In this document: in pieces, positions 31,495 to 40,703 of the stretch
How positions within the stretch are numbered: position 1 is the first letter of the stretch
How the letters are laid out: the number at the start of each line of letters is the position of its first letter
Assembly (NCBI RefSeq): GCF_019957155.1
Contig: NZ_JAIPME010000002.1
Span: forward strand, 1,798,001 to 1,862,000
Direction: 5' to 3'
Origin: Anaerococcus murdochii
GTDB taxonomy: Bacteria; Bacillota; Clostridia; Tissierellales; Peptoniphilaceae
DNA length: 64,000 nt
Translations under genes and position numbers: made by a program
Notes under the pieces: model-generated
The model's database searches: none
What the model was told of the DNA's origin: nothing
What the model saw: the letters and a program-made list of their open reading frames with translations, nothing else

Positions 31495-31522
31495 TTGAAG
31501 CAAAAATTATTTCTAGTAAAAT
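31495..31522 (+). promoter_or_regulatory. Predicted promoter of the C39-like lipoprotein gene, implying a leaderless mRNA
   Basis: TTGAAG (31495-31500), 16-nt spacer, TAAAAT (31517-31522), then only 6 nt to the ATG at 31529. No Shine-Dalgarno is present upstream. Confidence 0.55.
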
Positions 31523-31528
31523 GTAACT

Positions 31529-32404
31529 ATGAAAAAGCTATTAATAGTACTTCTATCTCTATTTAGCCTAACATCTTGTTCTAAAGGACCTGATATAGAT
31601 ATCAAAGGCTTCATAGATGAAGAAAGTGTAAAAATAATTGAAGATTTAAAATCTTTAGCCAGCGACACCTTTAAAAGAAAAGATTTCCTAGACTTTGAAT
31701 ACGAAGTTAAACCAAAGAAAAAATCTGAAGTTAAAGAAGATTTGATAAAAAATGTTGAAGAGGCAGCAAAGAAAGACAAAAAAGCCGAGTGGGTCTATGA
31801 TAATTTTTATAATCTGGACAATGTTGACGCATATTTAACTGGTAATGATCCAGATACTATAGAATTCGTATACAATAAGAACCATAATTTTACCGACTTC
31901 AATTTTTATAAGGGTGAATCTGTAAAGCTAAAAAGAAAAACCCCATATTTTATCCAATGGGATAATAGGTGGGCTTATGATACACTCTACCCTACCAACA
32001 TAGGTATTTCTGGTTGTGGACCAACATCAATGGCCATGATTATGTCTAGAATGACTGGTAATTTAATCTACCCAAATGAGATGGCTAAGAAAGCTTCCAA
32101 ATTTATGAATGACGGTGGGATGGATTGGGCATTTATCGATCACATTTCAAAAGAATACAAAATTAAAGTTGAAGACGTTAACCTAGATAAGGATAAAATG
32201 ATTAAGGCACTAGAAGAAGGTCCCTTATTAATATCTGTTGGTAGAGGATACTTTACTCTCTATGGTCATATATTAGTGATCGATTCCTATAAGGACGGCA
32301 AATTTATTATAAATGATCCAAATAGCGTAAAAAATTCTATCATAGAATGGGACTATAACGATATCTCAGACCAAATTCTAAAAATTTGGAAATTTTCAAA
32401 ATAA
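31529..32404 (+). CDS. Lipoprotein with C39-like (papain-fold) peptidase domain
   Basis: A predicted surface-anchored cysteine peptidase-like protein of unknown substrate. Signal peptide with lipobox LTSC gives lipidated Cys17. Residues about 20-130 are a charged, lysine-rich spacer without a recognised fold. Residues about 138-285 match the Peptidase_C39_2 pattern: QWDNRWAYDTLY, catalytic Cys163 in GISGCGPTSMAM, His247 in YGHILVIDSY and INDPNS. 291 residues. Such domains cut peptides or cell wall peptide bridges in other systems; nothing nearby suggests a bacteriocin exporter. Monocistronic, upstream of tRNA-Lys. Confidence 0.85.
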   Translation: MKKLLIVLLSLFSLTSCSKGPDIDIKGFIDEESVKIIEDLKSLASDTFKRKDFLDFEYEVKPKKKSEVKEDLIKNVEEAAKKDKKAEWVYDNFYNLDNVDAYLTGNDPDTIEFVYNKNHNFTDFNFYKGESVKLKRKTPYFIQWDNRWAYDTLYPTNIGISGCGPTSMAMIMSRMTGNLIYPNEMAKKASKFMNDGGMDWAFIDHISKEYKIKVEDVNLDKDKMIKALEEGPLLISVGRGYFTLYGHILVIDSYKDGKFIINDPNSVKNSIIEWDYNDISDQILKIWKFSK

Positions 32405-32408
32405 AAAC

Positions 32409-32437
32409 TTGACAGAAGCTATATCTGGTGTTATACT
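32409..32437 (+). promoter_or_regulatory. Promoter of tRNA-Lys
   Basis: Perfect TTGACA (32409-32414), 17 nt, TATACT (32432-32437), ending 24 nt before the tRNA. The strongest sigma-A match in this region. Confidence 0.8.
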
Positions 32438-32461
32438 ATAAAGGTAGTCAACTGAAAGTAT

Positions 32462-32537
32462 GCACCATTAGCTCAGCTGGTAGAGCACCTGACTCTTAAT
32501 CAGGGCGTCCAGGGTTCGAATCCCTGATGGTGCACCA
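32462..32537 (+). tRNA. tRNA-Lys (anticodon CUU)
   Basis: A 76-nt cloverleaf including encoded CCA. Acceptor stem GCACCAT with ATGGTGC (32527-32533), D-arm with AGCTGGTAGA, anticodon stem CCTGA/TCAGG enclosing the loop CTCTTAA (anticodon CTT), T-arm CCAGG GTTCGAA TCCCTGA region, discriminator A and CCA at 32535-32537. It reads AAG codons. A single tRNA with its own promoter and terminator. Confidence 0.97.
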
Positions 32538-32550
32538 AATATTAAAATTA

Positions 32551-32573
32551 GAAGGCAATCGCCTTCTTTTTTT
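32551..32573 (+). terminator. Terminator after tRNA-Lys
   Basis: GAAGGC/GCCTTC hairpin with a 4-nt loop followed by seven Ts. The rest of the gap up to 32712 is AT-rich; it contains a TATAAT about 30 nt before the next gene but no other feature I can support. Confidence 0.88.
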
Positions 32574-32712
32574 GTATTTATTTTCTTAGAATTCATTTTG
32601 AAAATTTCTAATTTTATAAATTAAAATAAATTATTAATTTTTTATCAATTAGACCTTTACTTTTCATTTTTCGTCGTATAATATAAGAAAGTTTGAGATT
32701 TAGGAGGAATTA

Positions 32713-33450
32713 ATGAAATTAGAAACAAAAAATCTCACCACTGTTGGTATTCTGGGCTCAATTGTTATAATGCTTGGCCTAACTCCCCTAGGATTTATCC
32801 CTCTAGGCATGCTATCTATAACTAGCTTACATATTCCTGTAATAATTGCGGGCATCCTTCAAGGACCTGTTGTAGGCGGCCTAGTTGGCATGATATTTGG
32901 TTTTTTCTCTCTATTTAATGCAATGACTAGACCAGGGCCAATATCTTTCGTCTTTTATAACCCGCTTATTTCTATATTACCTAGAATATTGATCGGTGTG
33001 GTCACTGGACTAATCTACAAGGCTCTTAAGGATAAGGATAATAATAAACTTCGTTTATTTATGAATATTTTTTGGTCTGTAATTGTAATTATCCTTAGCT
33101 ATGTAACTATAAAGTCCTTTATGACAGAAGTAGCATTAATAAATAAAATATTTTCAGTTATATTTTTACTAATTGCTTGTACTATGCTTTACTTATCTGT
33201 CAAAAATAAAAAGGCAAATTTTGCTATAGCTGTCAGCTCCTTTATGGGAACTCTAACTAACTCAGGTCTAGTACTAGGTCTAATTTATATCCTATATGCG
33301 CAAAAATATGCTGAAGCTATTGGTATTAGTCCAGATCTTGCAGCAAAAACTATTTTTTCTGCCTTTGTCACAAATGCTATACCAGAAGCTATTGTTGCAA
33401 TCCTTGTAGCAAGCGCTGTTGTAACTTCATTTAGCAAAAGAAGAAGATAA
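32713..33450 (+). CDS. ECF transporter S component (vitamin uptake, possibly pantothenate type)
   Basis: A substrate-specific membrane subunit of an energy-coupling factor transporter. 245 residues, with at least six hydrophobic segments. The N-terminal part (LTTVGILGSIVIMLGLTPLG, then SLHIPVIIAGILQGPVVGGLVG) is typical of the ECF_trnsprt family (PF12822), which includes PanT. Helix 1 holds the alanine/glycine-type motif used to dock the shared EcfT. A region with only weak similarity between residues 100-150 separates the two halves. No ATPase or EcfT is nearby, so it should use a shared module. The substrate cannot be fixed from sequence. AGGAGG ribosome site at good distance. Confidence 0.82.
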   Translation: MKLETKNLTTVGILGSIVIMLGLTPLGFIPLGMLSITSLHIPVIIAGILQGPVVGGLVGMIFGFFSLFNAMTRPGPISFVFYNPLISILPRILIGVVTGLIYKALKDKDNNKLRLFMNIFWSVIVIILSYVTIKSFMTEVALINKIFSVIFLLIACTMLYLSVKNKKANFAIAVSSFMGTLTNSGLVLGLIYILYAQKYAEAIGISPDLAAKTIFSAFVTNAIPEAIVAILVASAVVTSFSKRRR

Positions 33451-33451
33451 G

Positions 33452-33488
33452 AAAAATGCACTCTCGCCTTAAGCTTGAGTGCATTCTT
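33452..33488. terminator. Bidirectional terminator between the ECF S component and the DUF4298 gene
   Basis: AATGCACTC (33455-33463) pairs perfectly with GAGTGCATT (33477-33485), with A-rich and T-rich flanks. Confidence 0.8.
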
Positions 33489-33791
33489 TTATTTCTGTTG
33501 AATCATTTTATTAGCAAGGTCTAAAAATCTTAGGGCAAGATAATAATCATCTCCCATAAGATCATATATTGCATCTTCAGATAAAATTCCTTGATTAATT
33601 GAAGAATCAATCTTTCCTTGATTTGAGTCATCGTAATCTTTTTTAAATTGATCGCTGTAGTAATATTCAACGAGCTTATTAAAATCTTTCCTGTCATTTT
33701 CAAGCTTGTCTAATAACTCGTTAACTTTTTCTATAAGGTCTTTGTAGTTTTCATAAGTTTCTGTGTGCTTTTTTAAATAATTATAGTCCAT
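33489..33791 (-). CDS. DUF4298 domain protein
   Basis: A 100-residue protein of unknown function. The N-terminal two thirds is a charged helical region likely to form coiled coil (ENYKDLIEKVNELLDKLENDR). The C-terminal part GILSEDAIYDLMGDDYYLALRFLDLANKM is the conserved end of the DUF4298 family, found in Firmicutes. No signal peptide or membrane segment. It overlaps the end of the upstream serine hydrolase gene by 11 nt, so the two are co-transcribed, but I can not infer a joint function. Confidence 0.75.
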   Translation of the reverse strand: MDYNYLKKHTETYENYKDLIEKVNELLDKLENDRKDFNKLVEYYYSDQFKKDYDDSNQGKIDSSINQGILSEDAIYDLMGDDYYLALRFLDLANKMIQQK

Positions 33792-34704
33792 TGTATTCCT
33801 TTCTAAAATCTTGAATAATAGTAGTAATTTGACCCTTTATAAGAGGCGCCTTATTAGAGTCCCCTCCGTTTGTAGTCACTATGATAATACCCTCTTTTTC
33901 TAAAAATATAACATATTGGCCACCAGTACCTGATGCATAAACAAGATCGTCTTTTCCAGTCCAAAGGCTATATCCATAGTAATCATCTGATAAAGCAGAC
34001 CTATCTATATAATCTTTGTCGTTTTTGTATAATCTTGATGACATTTTTCTTATCCAGCTTGAGGAAACAATCCTCTCCCCTTCATACAATCCCTCATTTA
34101 ATATAAGTTTTCCTAAATTTAACAAGTCTCGCGAGTTTAAATATAATTTGCTAGCACCTACAAGATACTTACCGTATCTTTCCCAGCTAGGAGTTGAAAT
34201 ATCTAGTTTTTTAAAAAGATTTTCATTTATGAAGTCATATAGATCAAAACCAAGATATTCTTGCATTGTAGCCGATAAAACATAGTAACCAGCATTAGAA
34301 TACAAAAACTCCTCACCTGGCTCAAAATATAATGGGTATGACAAGGCATAATCTAAAAGAGAATTTTTATCCAAATCCCCTATTTCCTTACTCATTAAAA
34401 TTATATCCCTATATCCCATTGTGTGAGTCAAACAATCTCTAACACGAATATTTTTTAGCTTTGGAATATTTTTCTTATTAGATATATTAACCTTATCCTT
34501 TAAAATATCATAAATAAGTGTATCCTCATTAAAATCACCATTTGATTTGTCAATTAGAATACCGCAAGCAAGGCTAGTTACAAACTTAGCTATTGACCTT
34601 ATATTAATTTTTTCTTCATTTATTTCTTCAAATAAAATTCCCTTGTCTTTGGAATAAATTATTAGAGAATCCATCTCAATTTTATCTATCTTATTAATTT
34701 TCAT
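33781..34704 (-). CDS. Serine hydrolase, class C beta-lactamase / penicillin-binding protein fold
   Basis: A predicted cytoplasmic serine hydrolase of the PF00144 family; the natural substrate is unknown. The SxxK motif is SIAKFVTSLACG, the YxN motif is YSNAGYYVLSA, and GTGGQYV near the end fits the third (KTG/HxG-like) motif. 307 residues. There is no signal peptide, so it is unlikely to be a secreted beta-lactamase. Start set at ATG 34704 because AGAGAGGTGG is right before it. First gene of a two-gene unit with the DUF4298 protein. Confidence 0.82.
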   Translation of the reverse strand: MKINKIDKIEMDSLIIYSKDKGILFEEINEEKINIRSIAKFVTSLACGILIDKSNGDFNEDTLIYDILKDKVNISNKKNIPKLKNIRVRDCLTHTMGYRDIILMSKEIGDLDKNSLLDYALSYPLYFEPGEEFLYSNAGYYVLSATMQEYLGFDLYDFINENLFKKLDISTPSWERYGKYLVGASKLYLNSRDLLNLGKLILNEGLYEGERIVSSSWIRKMSSRLYKNDKDYIDRSALSDDYYGYSLWTGKDDLVYASGTGGQYVIFLEKEGIIIVTTNGGDSNKAPLIKGQITTIIQDFRKEYNGL

Positions 34705-34785
34705 TTCCACCTCTCTTCTACTATACAAGACAAATTTTCTAAATAAAGAAATACTAATATGTTATAATAAAACCAGGAGATTTAT

Positions 34786-35976
34786 ATGAATTTTTTAGAA
34801 TTAGCAAAAGAAATTGAAGATAAAATTATATATGATAGAAGAAAACTTCATCAAATTCCAGAGCTTGAGTTAAACCTTCCAAAGACAAGTGCTTATATTT
34901 GTAAGAGACTAGATAGAATGGGAATCTCTTATGATAAACTCATTGGTGGTAATGCCATTATCGCCTATATAGGAAATTACAAAGAAAAATGTATAGCAAT
35001 TAGAGCTGATATGGATGGTCTAGAAATCAAAGAGGAAACTGATTTGGAGTTTAAATCCCTCCATAATGGCCTTATGCACGCCTGTGGCCACGATGGCCAT
35101 GTTGCTATGGCATTAGGTGCATGTGAACTTTTAAAGGCTAATGAGGATAAATTAGGAGGCTTAGTCAAGGTATTTTTCCAACCAGGAGAGGAAATACCTG
35201 GCGGCGCAGAACCTATGATAAAAGAAGGGTGCATGGAAAATCCAAAAGTAGATAGGATTGTCGCTATTCATGAAGGAGGATTATTTGGAGAATATCCTAA
35301 AGGTACCATCGCTATTAAAAAAGGAGAAATGATGGCAAGTATGGATGCCTTCACCTTAAAAATTATTGGTAAAGGAGGCCACGGCGCAAGACCAGAATCA
35401 TTTATAGATCCTATTTCAATTATAAGTGAGATTAACAATGCCTTTTATAAGATAATTTCTAGAGAGATTGACCCTTTAAACCCATCCTTAATTTCTGTCT
35501 GTCAAATTCATGGAGGTGTCAACCAAAATGTCATTCCTGATGAAGTCTTTGAAGAAGGGACCGTTAGATGCTTTAATGATGAAACTAGAGATTTTCTTGA
35601 AAATAGGATGAAAGAAGTATCTGTAAATATTGCCAAAGCCTATAGGGCTAAGGTAGAATTCACTTATAAAAGATACTACCCATCATTAATAAATGATGAT
35701 GATTTTACAGATTTTGTAAAACGAACTGCAACAGACTTATTTGGAAGTGAAGAAGTGATAAATCTTAAAAATCCAACAATGGGTGCTGACGACTTTGCCT
35801 TTTTTCTAAAAAAAGCAAAAGGAACTTACATTTCATTAAATAATCTAAAACCGCATTCTGATGGACAAACTTATCCTCATCATTCATCAAAGTTTGATAT
35901 ATATGAAGATACACTTTATCTTGGAAGCAGTCTTTTGGCCGAAGTTTGTTATAGGTATTTAAACAATTTGCAATAA
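34786..35976 (+). CDS. M20 family amidohydrolase (IAA-amino acid hydrolase / aminoacylase type)
   Basis: A zinc metallo-hydrolase that probably removes acyl groups from N-acyl amino acids. Typical M20D motifs: LHQIPELELNLPKTSAYI, AIRADMDGLEI, MHACGHDGHVAMALG (metal ligands and catalytic region), FFQPGEEIPGGAEPMI with the catalytic Glu, GKGGHGARPE and, near the end, MGADDFAFF. 396 residues, full length, cytoplasmic. AGGAG ribosome site and a TATAAT at 34763-34768. Candidates include N-acetyldiaminopimelate deacetylase, hippurate hydrolase or a general aminoacylase; sequence alone can not separate them. Confidence 0.88.
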   Translation: MNFLELAKEIEDKIIYDRRKLHQIPELELNLPKTSAYICKRLDRMGISYDKLIGGNAIIAYIGNYKEKCIAIRADMDGLEIKEETDLEFKSLHNGLMHACGHDGHVAMALGACELLKANEDKLGGLVKVFFQPGEEIPGGAEPMIKEGCMENPKVDRIVAIHEGGLFGEYPKGTIAIKKGEMMASMDAFTLKIIGKGGHGARPESFIDPISIISEINNAFYKIISREIDPLNPSLISVCQIHGGVNQNVIPDEVFEEGTVRCFNDETRDFLENRMKEVSVNIAKAYRAKVEFTYKRYYPSLINDDDFTDFVKRTATDLFGSEEVINLKNPTMGADDFAFFLKKAKGTYISLNNLKPHSDGQTYPHHSSKFDIYEDTLYLGSSLLAEVCYRYLNNLQ

Positions 35977-35980
35977 AATA

Positions 35981-36021
35981 AAAATCCTCTACTTAGTATT
36001 TACTAAATAGAGGAATTTTTT
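35981..36021. terminator. Bidirectional terminator between the M20 gene and the GNAT gene
   Basis: A hairpin with CCTCTA...TAGAGG and inner TTAGTA/TACTAA pairing, A-run before and T-run after. Confidence 0.8.
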
Positions 36022-36454
36022 ATATAAACTTACTCATGATTAATAAGTTATTTGTCTTCTCAAATGAAAATTTTTCATAAAAATTTAAGTGCTTGGCATC
36101 ATTTACGCTCATTAATTCAATCATACTTACGTCCCTATTCAATAATTGCTTTTGAAGTTCACTAATGAATAAGGTCCCAAGTCCTTTATTTTGATAATCT
36201 TTAAAAACTACGATTTCTTCTAGGAAATAAGATTTTAAATCATCATATTCTTTAATATAGCCCATCAAAAATCCTGTATAGAGGCCATTAACTTCTTGAA
36301 TAAGGCAATAAGAGTCAGGAGTAAGCAATACTTGCCTAATCCTTTTGTTGGCTTTCTCAAATGTCCAAATTCCATCTTCATTTTCATTATAATATCTTAC
36401 GTAAAGACTTGTAATAATATCCAGATCTTTTTCGCTCATTCTAAAATAATTCAT
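36020..36454 (-). CDS. GNAT family N-acetyltransferase
   Basis: A predicted acetyl-CoA dependent acetyltransferase of unknown substrate. 144 residues. The acetyl-CoA binding motif A is VVFKDYQNKGLGTLFISEL (QxxGxG), preceded by the FLEEIVV beta strand and followed by LMSVNDAKHLNFYEKFSFEK, the usual motif B with the Tyr. It starts 5 nt after the smpB stop without a clear ribosome site, so it is probably coupled to smpB. Closest types are the small aminoglycoside/aminoacid GNATs, but no specificity can be stated. Confidence 0.82.
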   Translation of the reverse strand: MNYFRMSEKDLDIITSLYVRYYNENEDGIWTFEKANKRIRQVLLTPDSYCLIQEVNGLYTGFLMGYIKEYDDLKSYFLEEIVVFKDYQNKGLGTLFISELQKQLLNRDVSMIELMSVNDAKHLNFYEKFSFEKTNNLLIMSKFI

Positions 36455-36459
36455 AACTT

Positions 36460-36900
36460 TTAGTAATTCTTAAGAGCTCTTTCCATACGCCTCTTATCGT
36501 CTTTTCTCTTGATTGATTCTCTCTTGTCGTACATTTTTTTACCCTTAGCAAGAGCAATTTCAATCTTTACAAGACCATTATTTTCATAAACTTTAAGTGG
36601 TACTAGGGTATAACCGTCAACTGTTTTTTTGCCTATAAGTTTATTTATTTCTTTTTTGTGGAGCAAAAGTTTTCTGGTCCTTGTTGGGTCTATTTTATCG
36701 AATCCTTCTGTATATGGAGTCACATGCATACCATAAACAAACATTTCACCCTTTCGGTCAGAAATGAAAGCTTCTTTAATCGAAACCTTGCCAGCTTTTA
36801 TAGATTTTACTTCGCTTCCTTTTAGTTCAAGTCCTGCCTCGTATTTTTCTTCTATAAAATAATCATGAAAGGCTTTTTTATTATTGGCTAATAATTTCAT
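36460..36900 (-). CDS. smpB: SsrA-binding protein SmpB
   Basis: Partner of tmRNA in trans-translation. Near the start NNKKAFHDYFIEEKYEAGLELKGSEVKSIKAG is the family signature. HVTPY..., RTRKLLLHKKEI, and the basic C-terminal tail RESIKRKDDKRRMERALK enter the ribosomal decoding site. 146 residues from ATG 36900, selected because GGAGG stands 6 nt before it. It overlaps the rnr end by 20 nt. rnr-smpB order is standard. I did not find an ssrA gene in the window. Confidence 0.97.
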   Translation of the reverse strand: MKLLANNKKAFHDYFIEEKYEAGLELKGSEVKSIKAGKVSIKEAFISDRKGEMFVYGMHVTPYTEGFDKIDPTRTRKLLLHKKEINKLIGKKTVDGYTLVPLKVYENNGLVKIEIALAKGKKMYDKRESIKRKDDKRRMERALKNY

Positions 36901-39001
36901 CTTCATCCTCCAAATAAAAGTCTATTTCTCTTTTAACTAGGTCGACATTTATAACTTTTATCCTAACTTCTTGGCCGATTGAATAATATTTCTTAGAATC
37001 AACATCAAAGGCTCTCAGACTGTCTTCGAAAAAGTCATACCTGTGATCAGAAAACTTATACATAAATAAGCCTTCTACTGTATTTTCAAGCTCTATGAAC
37101 ATACCAAATTCAGTTATAGATGAAATCCTACCATCAAAGATATCTCCAATAAAACGTGTCATATATTTACACTTCATTAAATCTTCTACAGCTCTTTCGG
37201 CTTCCTCGCTTCGCCTTTCTGTAATTGATAGATGATCAGCAGCTTGTTCAAGATTTGATTCAAGACTCGTTTGATTTACCTTACTTAATTTATTTTCTAT
37301 GAAATATTTTAGTATCCTATGAACTATTAGGTCAGGATACCTTCTTATAGGGGCTGTAAAATGGGTGTAGAACTTGGTAGAAAGACCGAAATGTATATCA
37401 TTATAATTTGCATACTTGGCCTTTTTCATTGTCCTAAGCATGAGCATATTGATTATTTTCTCTTCTTTCTTTCCCTCTACTTCTTTTAAAATATTTTGGA
37501 AATCTTTTGGATGAAGGTCATTTCCCTTTATATTATAACCCATGGCATTTAAGGCTCTTTTAAAGCCCTCAAGTTTTTCTTCGCTTGGTTTTTCGTGGAT
37601 CCTGTAAATAAAAGGAAAATCCATATAGGCAAATAAACTTGCTACAGTTTCATTTGCTATAAGCATAAATTCTTCAATCATCTTATTACCAGGGCCTCTT
37701 TCAAGAGCTTCAATATTTAAAACTTTACCAGTTTCTGATACATCGATTTGGCTTTCCTCAAAATTAAAGTCAATTGATCCACGATTATCTCTTGATTTTC
37801 TTAAAATTTTATAAATTTCATTAAAAAGCCTTAATTTTTCTTTTAGAATCTCATCATCGTAGATATCATTATCACCTTCTAAAAAGTCATTTACATCGTC
37901 ATAAACAAGTCTCTTATCAGATTTAATAAAAGATTCATAAAAATTATTATTTACAACCTTACCCTTCTTATCAATAGTCATTTTTGCAGTAATAGCAAGT
38001 CGGATTTCACCTGGATTTAGAGAACAAATACCATTTGATAATTTTTCTGGAAGCATAGGGATAACTATATTATAAAGATAAGTAGAATTACCCCTTTCAT
38101 AGGCATCATCATCAAGAGCTGTATGTCTTTTTACGTAATGGCTAACATCAGCTATATGGACATAAAGGTCATAATTGTCTCCATTTTTTTCTATAGAGAT
38201 GGCATCATCAAAATCTTTTGAATCCCTGCCGTCAATTGTTACTGTAAAAAGTTCGCTGAGGTCTGTCCTGCCTATAAGTTCGTCTTCTCCTACTTCGTCA
38301 CCTATAAACAAAAGTTCTTTCTTTGTTTGTTTTGAAAACTCAGTAGGGATTTTTTCCTGCCTTATTATTGATAAAACGTCTATATTTTTATCATTCTTAC
38401 CGCCAATTATTTCAATTATTTTTCCTTCAGGATTCCCCGATTTTGGGTGTGAAATAATCTCGACAACTACCTTATCTCCATTTTTAGCACCTAGTGAATT
38501 ATTTTTCTCTATATAGATATCATCAGGATGTGACCTATCATCAACTATTACAAATCCAAACTTTTTGCTCGCTTGATATGTCCCAATTAATTCCTCATTA
38601 GCTCTTTCTAATATTTCAGAAACTTCGCCCTCAGCATTCTTTGATGTTTCTTTTTGTCTGAGAATTTTAATCCTGACCTTGTCATTATTATGAGCCCCAT
38701 TTAGCCTATCTCTTGAGATATAAACATCGTCAAAGTCTTTATTATCAGAAATAAAAAATCCATATCCTCCAGCTGCCATAGATATCTTGCCAATAAGATT
38801 AAGTTCATCATCTGTTAAAGGCATGATTCTTTTTTTATTTGATATTCTAATTTTATTTTCATTTACGAGTTCGTCTACAATGTCCTTAACAGCTGATTTT
38901 GTGTACCTATCAGCTTTTAAATAAATTTCTAATTCCTTCAAGGTCATAGGTATATAATCGTCATCGTATATTAAATTTAATATTAATTCTTTTATATTCA
39001 T
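36881..39001 (-). CDS. rnr: Ribonuclease R
   Basis: A processive 3'-5' exoribonuclease that can degrade structured RNA and works with SmpB/tmRNA. In order: N-terminal helix-turn-helix (LKELEIYLKAD), two cold-shock/OB domains, RNB catalytic domain with TIDGRDSKDFDDAIS and its metal-binding Asp residues, HFTAPIRRYPDLIVHR, and a C-terminal S1 domain (GRISSITEFGMFIELENTVEG). 706 residues, full length; the usual Lys-rich tail is absent. Located between secG and smpB, as in many Firmicutes. Confidence 0.96.
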   Translation of the reverse strand: MNIKELILNLIYDDDYIPMTLKELEIYLKADRYTKSAVKDIVDELVNENKIRISNKKRIMPLTDDELNLIGKISMAAGGYGFFISDNKDFDDVYISRDRLNGAHNNDKVRIKILRQKETSKNAEGEVSEILERANEELIGTYQASKKFGFVIVDDRSHPDDIYIEKNNSLGAKNGDKVVVEIISHPKSGNPEGKIIEIIGGKNDKNIDVLSIIRQEKIPTEFSKQTKKELLFIGDEVGEDELIGRTDLSELFTVTIDGRDSKDFDDAISIEKNGDNYDLYVHIADVSHYVKRHTALDDDAYERGNSTYLYNIVIPMLPEKLSNGICSLNPGEIRLAITAKMTIDKKGKVVNNNFYESFIKSDKRLVYDDVNDFLEGDNDIYDDEILKEKLRLFNEIYKILRKSRDNRGSIDFNFEESQIDVSETGKVLNIEALERGPGNKMIEEFMLIANETVASLFAYMDFPFIYRIHEKPSEEKLEGFKRALNAMGYNIKGNDLHPKDFQNILKEVEGKKEEKIINMLMLRTMKKAKYANYNDIHFGLSTKFYTHFTAPIRRYPDLIVHRILKYFIENKLSKVNQTSLESNLEQAADHLSITERRSEEAERAVEDLMKCKYMTRFIGDIFDGRISSITEFGMFIELENTVEGLFMYKFSDHRYDFFEDSLRAFDVDSKKYYSIGQEVRIKVINVDLVKREIDFYLEDEDEIISQ

Positions 39002-39023
39002 ATCTACTCCTTACGACTCCTAA

Positions 39024-39053
39024 TAAAAAAAGGAGTCAAAACCCTTGACCCCT
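39024..39053 (-). terminator. Terminator between secG and rnr
   Basis: On the minus strand GGGGTCAA pairs with TTGACTCC (one G-U pair), followed by seven Ts. It ends most secG transcripts; some read-through into rnr is possible as no strong rnr promoter is seen in the remaining 22 nt. Confidence 0.82.
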
Positions 39054-39055
39054 TC

Positions 39056-39283
39056 CTAATTTATTGCTATAAATATTATACTTCCTAAAAATAAAAGTAC
39101 TCCTCCAAAAATAACAACCTTGTCTAGCATTTCATTTTTTGATTTATGTGCACTTTTACCAAAAACATTTGTCTTTGTTCCAGACAAAGCTCCTAGTCCG
39201 TCAGTTTTAGGATCTTGTAATGTAACTGCAACTATAACTATTGCTGATGCAATCATCATAATTACTGCAAGCAAATTTGACAT
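39056..39283 (-). CDS. secG: Preprotein translocase subunit SecG
   Basis: A small accessory membrane protein of the SecYEG channel. 75 residues with two hydrophobic segments (LLAVIMMIASAIVIVAVTLQ and VVIFGGVLLFLGSIIFIAI) joined by a conserved loop GLGALSGTKTNVFGKS. Start at ATG 39283 because GGAGG lies 7 nt upstream. secG-rnr-smpB is a common gene order. It has a good promoter of its own. Confidence 0.95.
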   Translation of the reverse strand: MSNLLAVIMMIASAIVIVAVTLQDPKTDGLGALSGTKTNVFGKSAHKSKNEMLDKVVIFGGVLLFLGSIIFIAIN

Positions 39284-39309
39284 ATAGACACCTCCGTTCA
39301 TACTGTTTT

Positions 39310-39338
39310 ATAATACCACAAATTGCCTTGTATTTCAA
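39310..39338 (-). promoter_or_regulatory. Promoter of secG
   Basis: On the minus strand TTGAAA (39338-39333), 17 nt, TATTAT (39315-39310) with a TGG extension before the -10. Confidence 0.65.
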
Positions 39339-39341
39339 TAT

Positions 39342-39376
39342 TTATTAAAAAAGACTTGCTTCCTTAGAAGCAAGTC
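39342..39376 (-). terminator. Terminator after eno
   Basis: A perfect 10-bp stem GACTTGCTTC/GAAGCAAGTC (39353-39376) with a T-run on the minus strand. Ends the glycolytic operon. Confidence 0.9.
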
Positions 39377-39389
39377 CTTAAAAATCATC

Positions 39390-40682
<1,293 letters not shown>

Positions 40683-40703
40683 TTATTTCTCCTTATAATT
40701 TTT

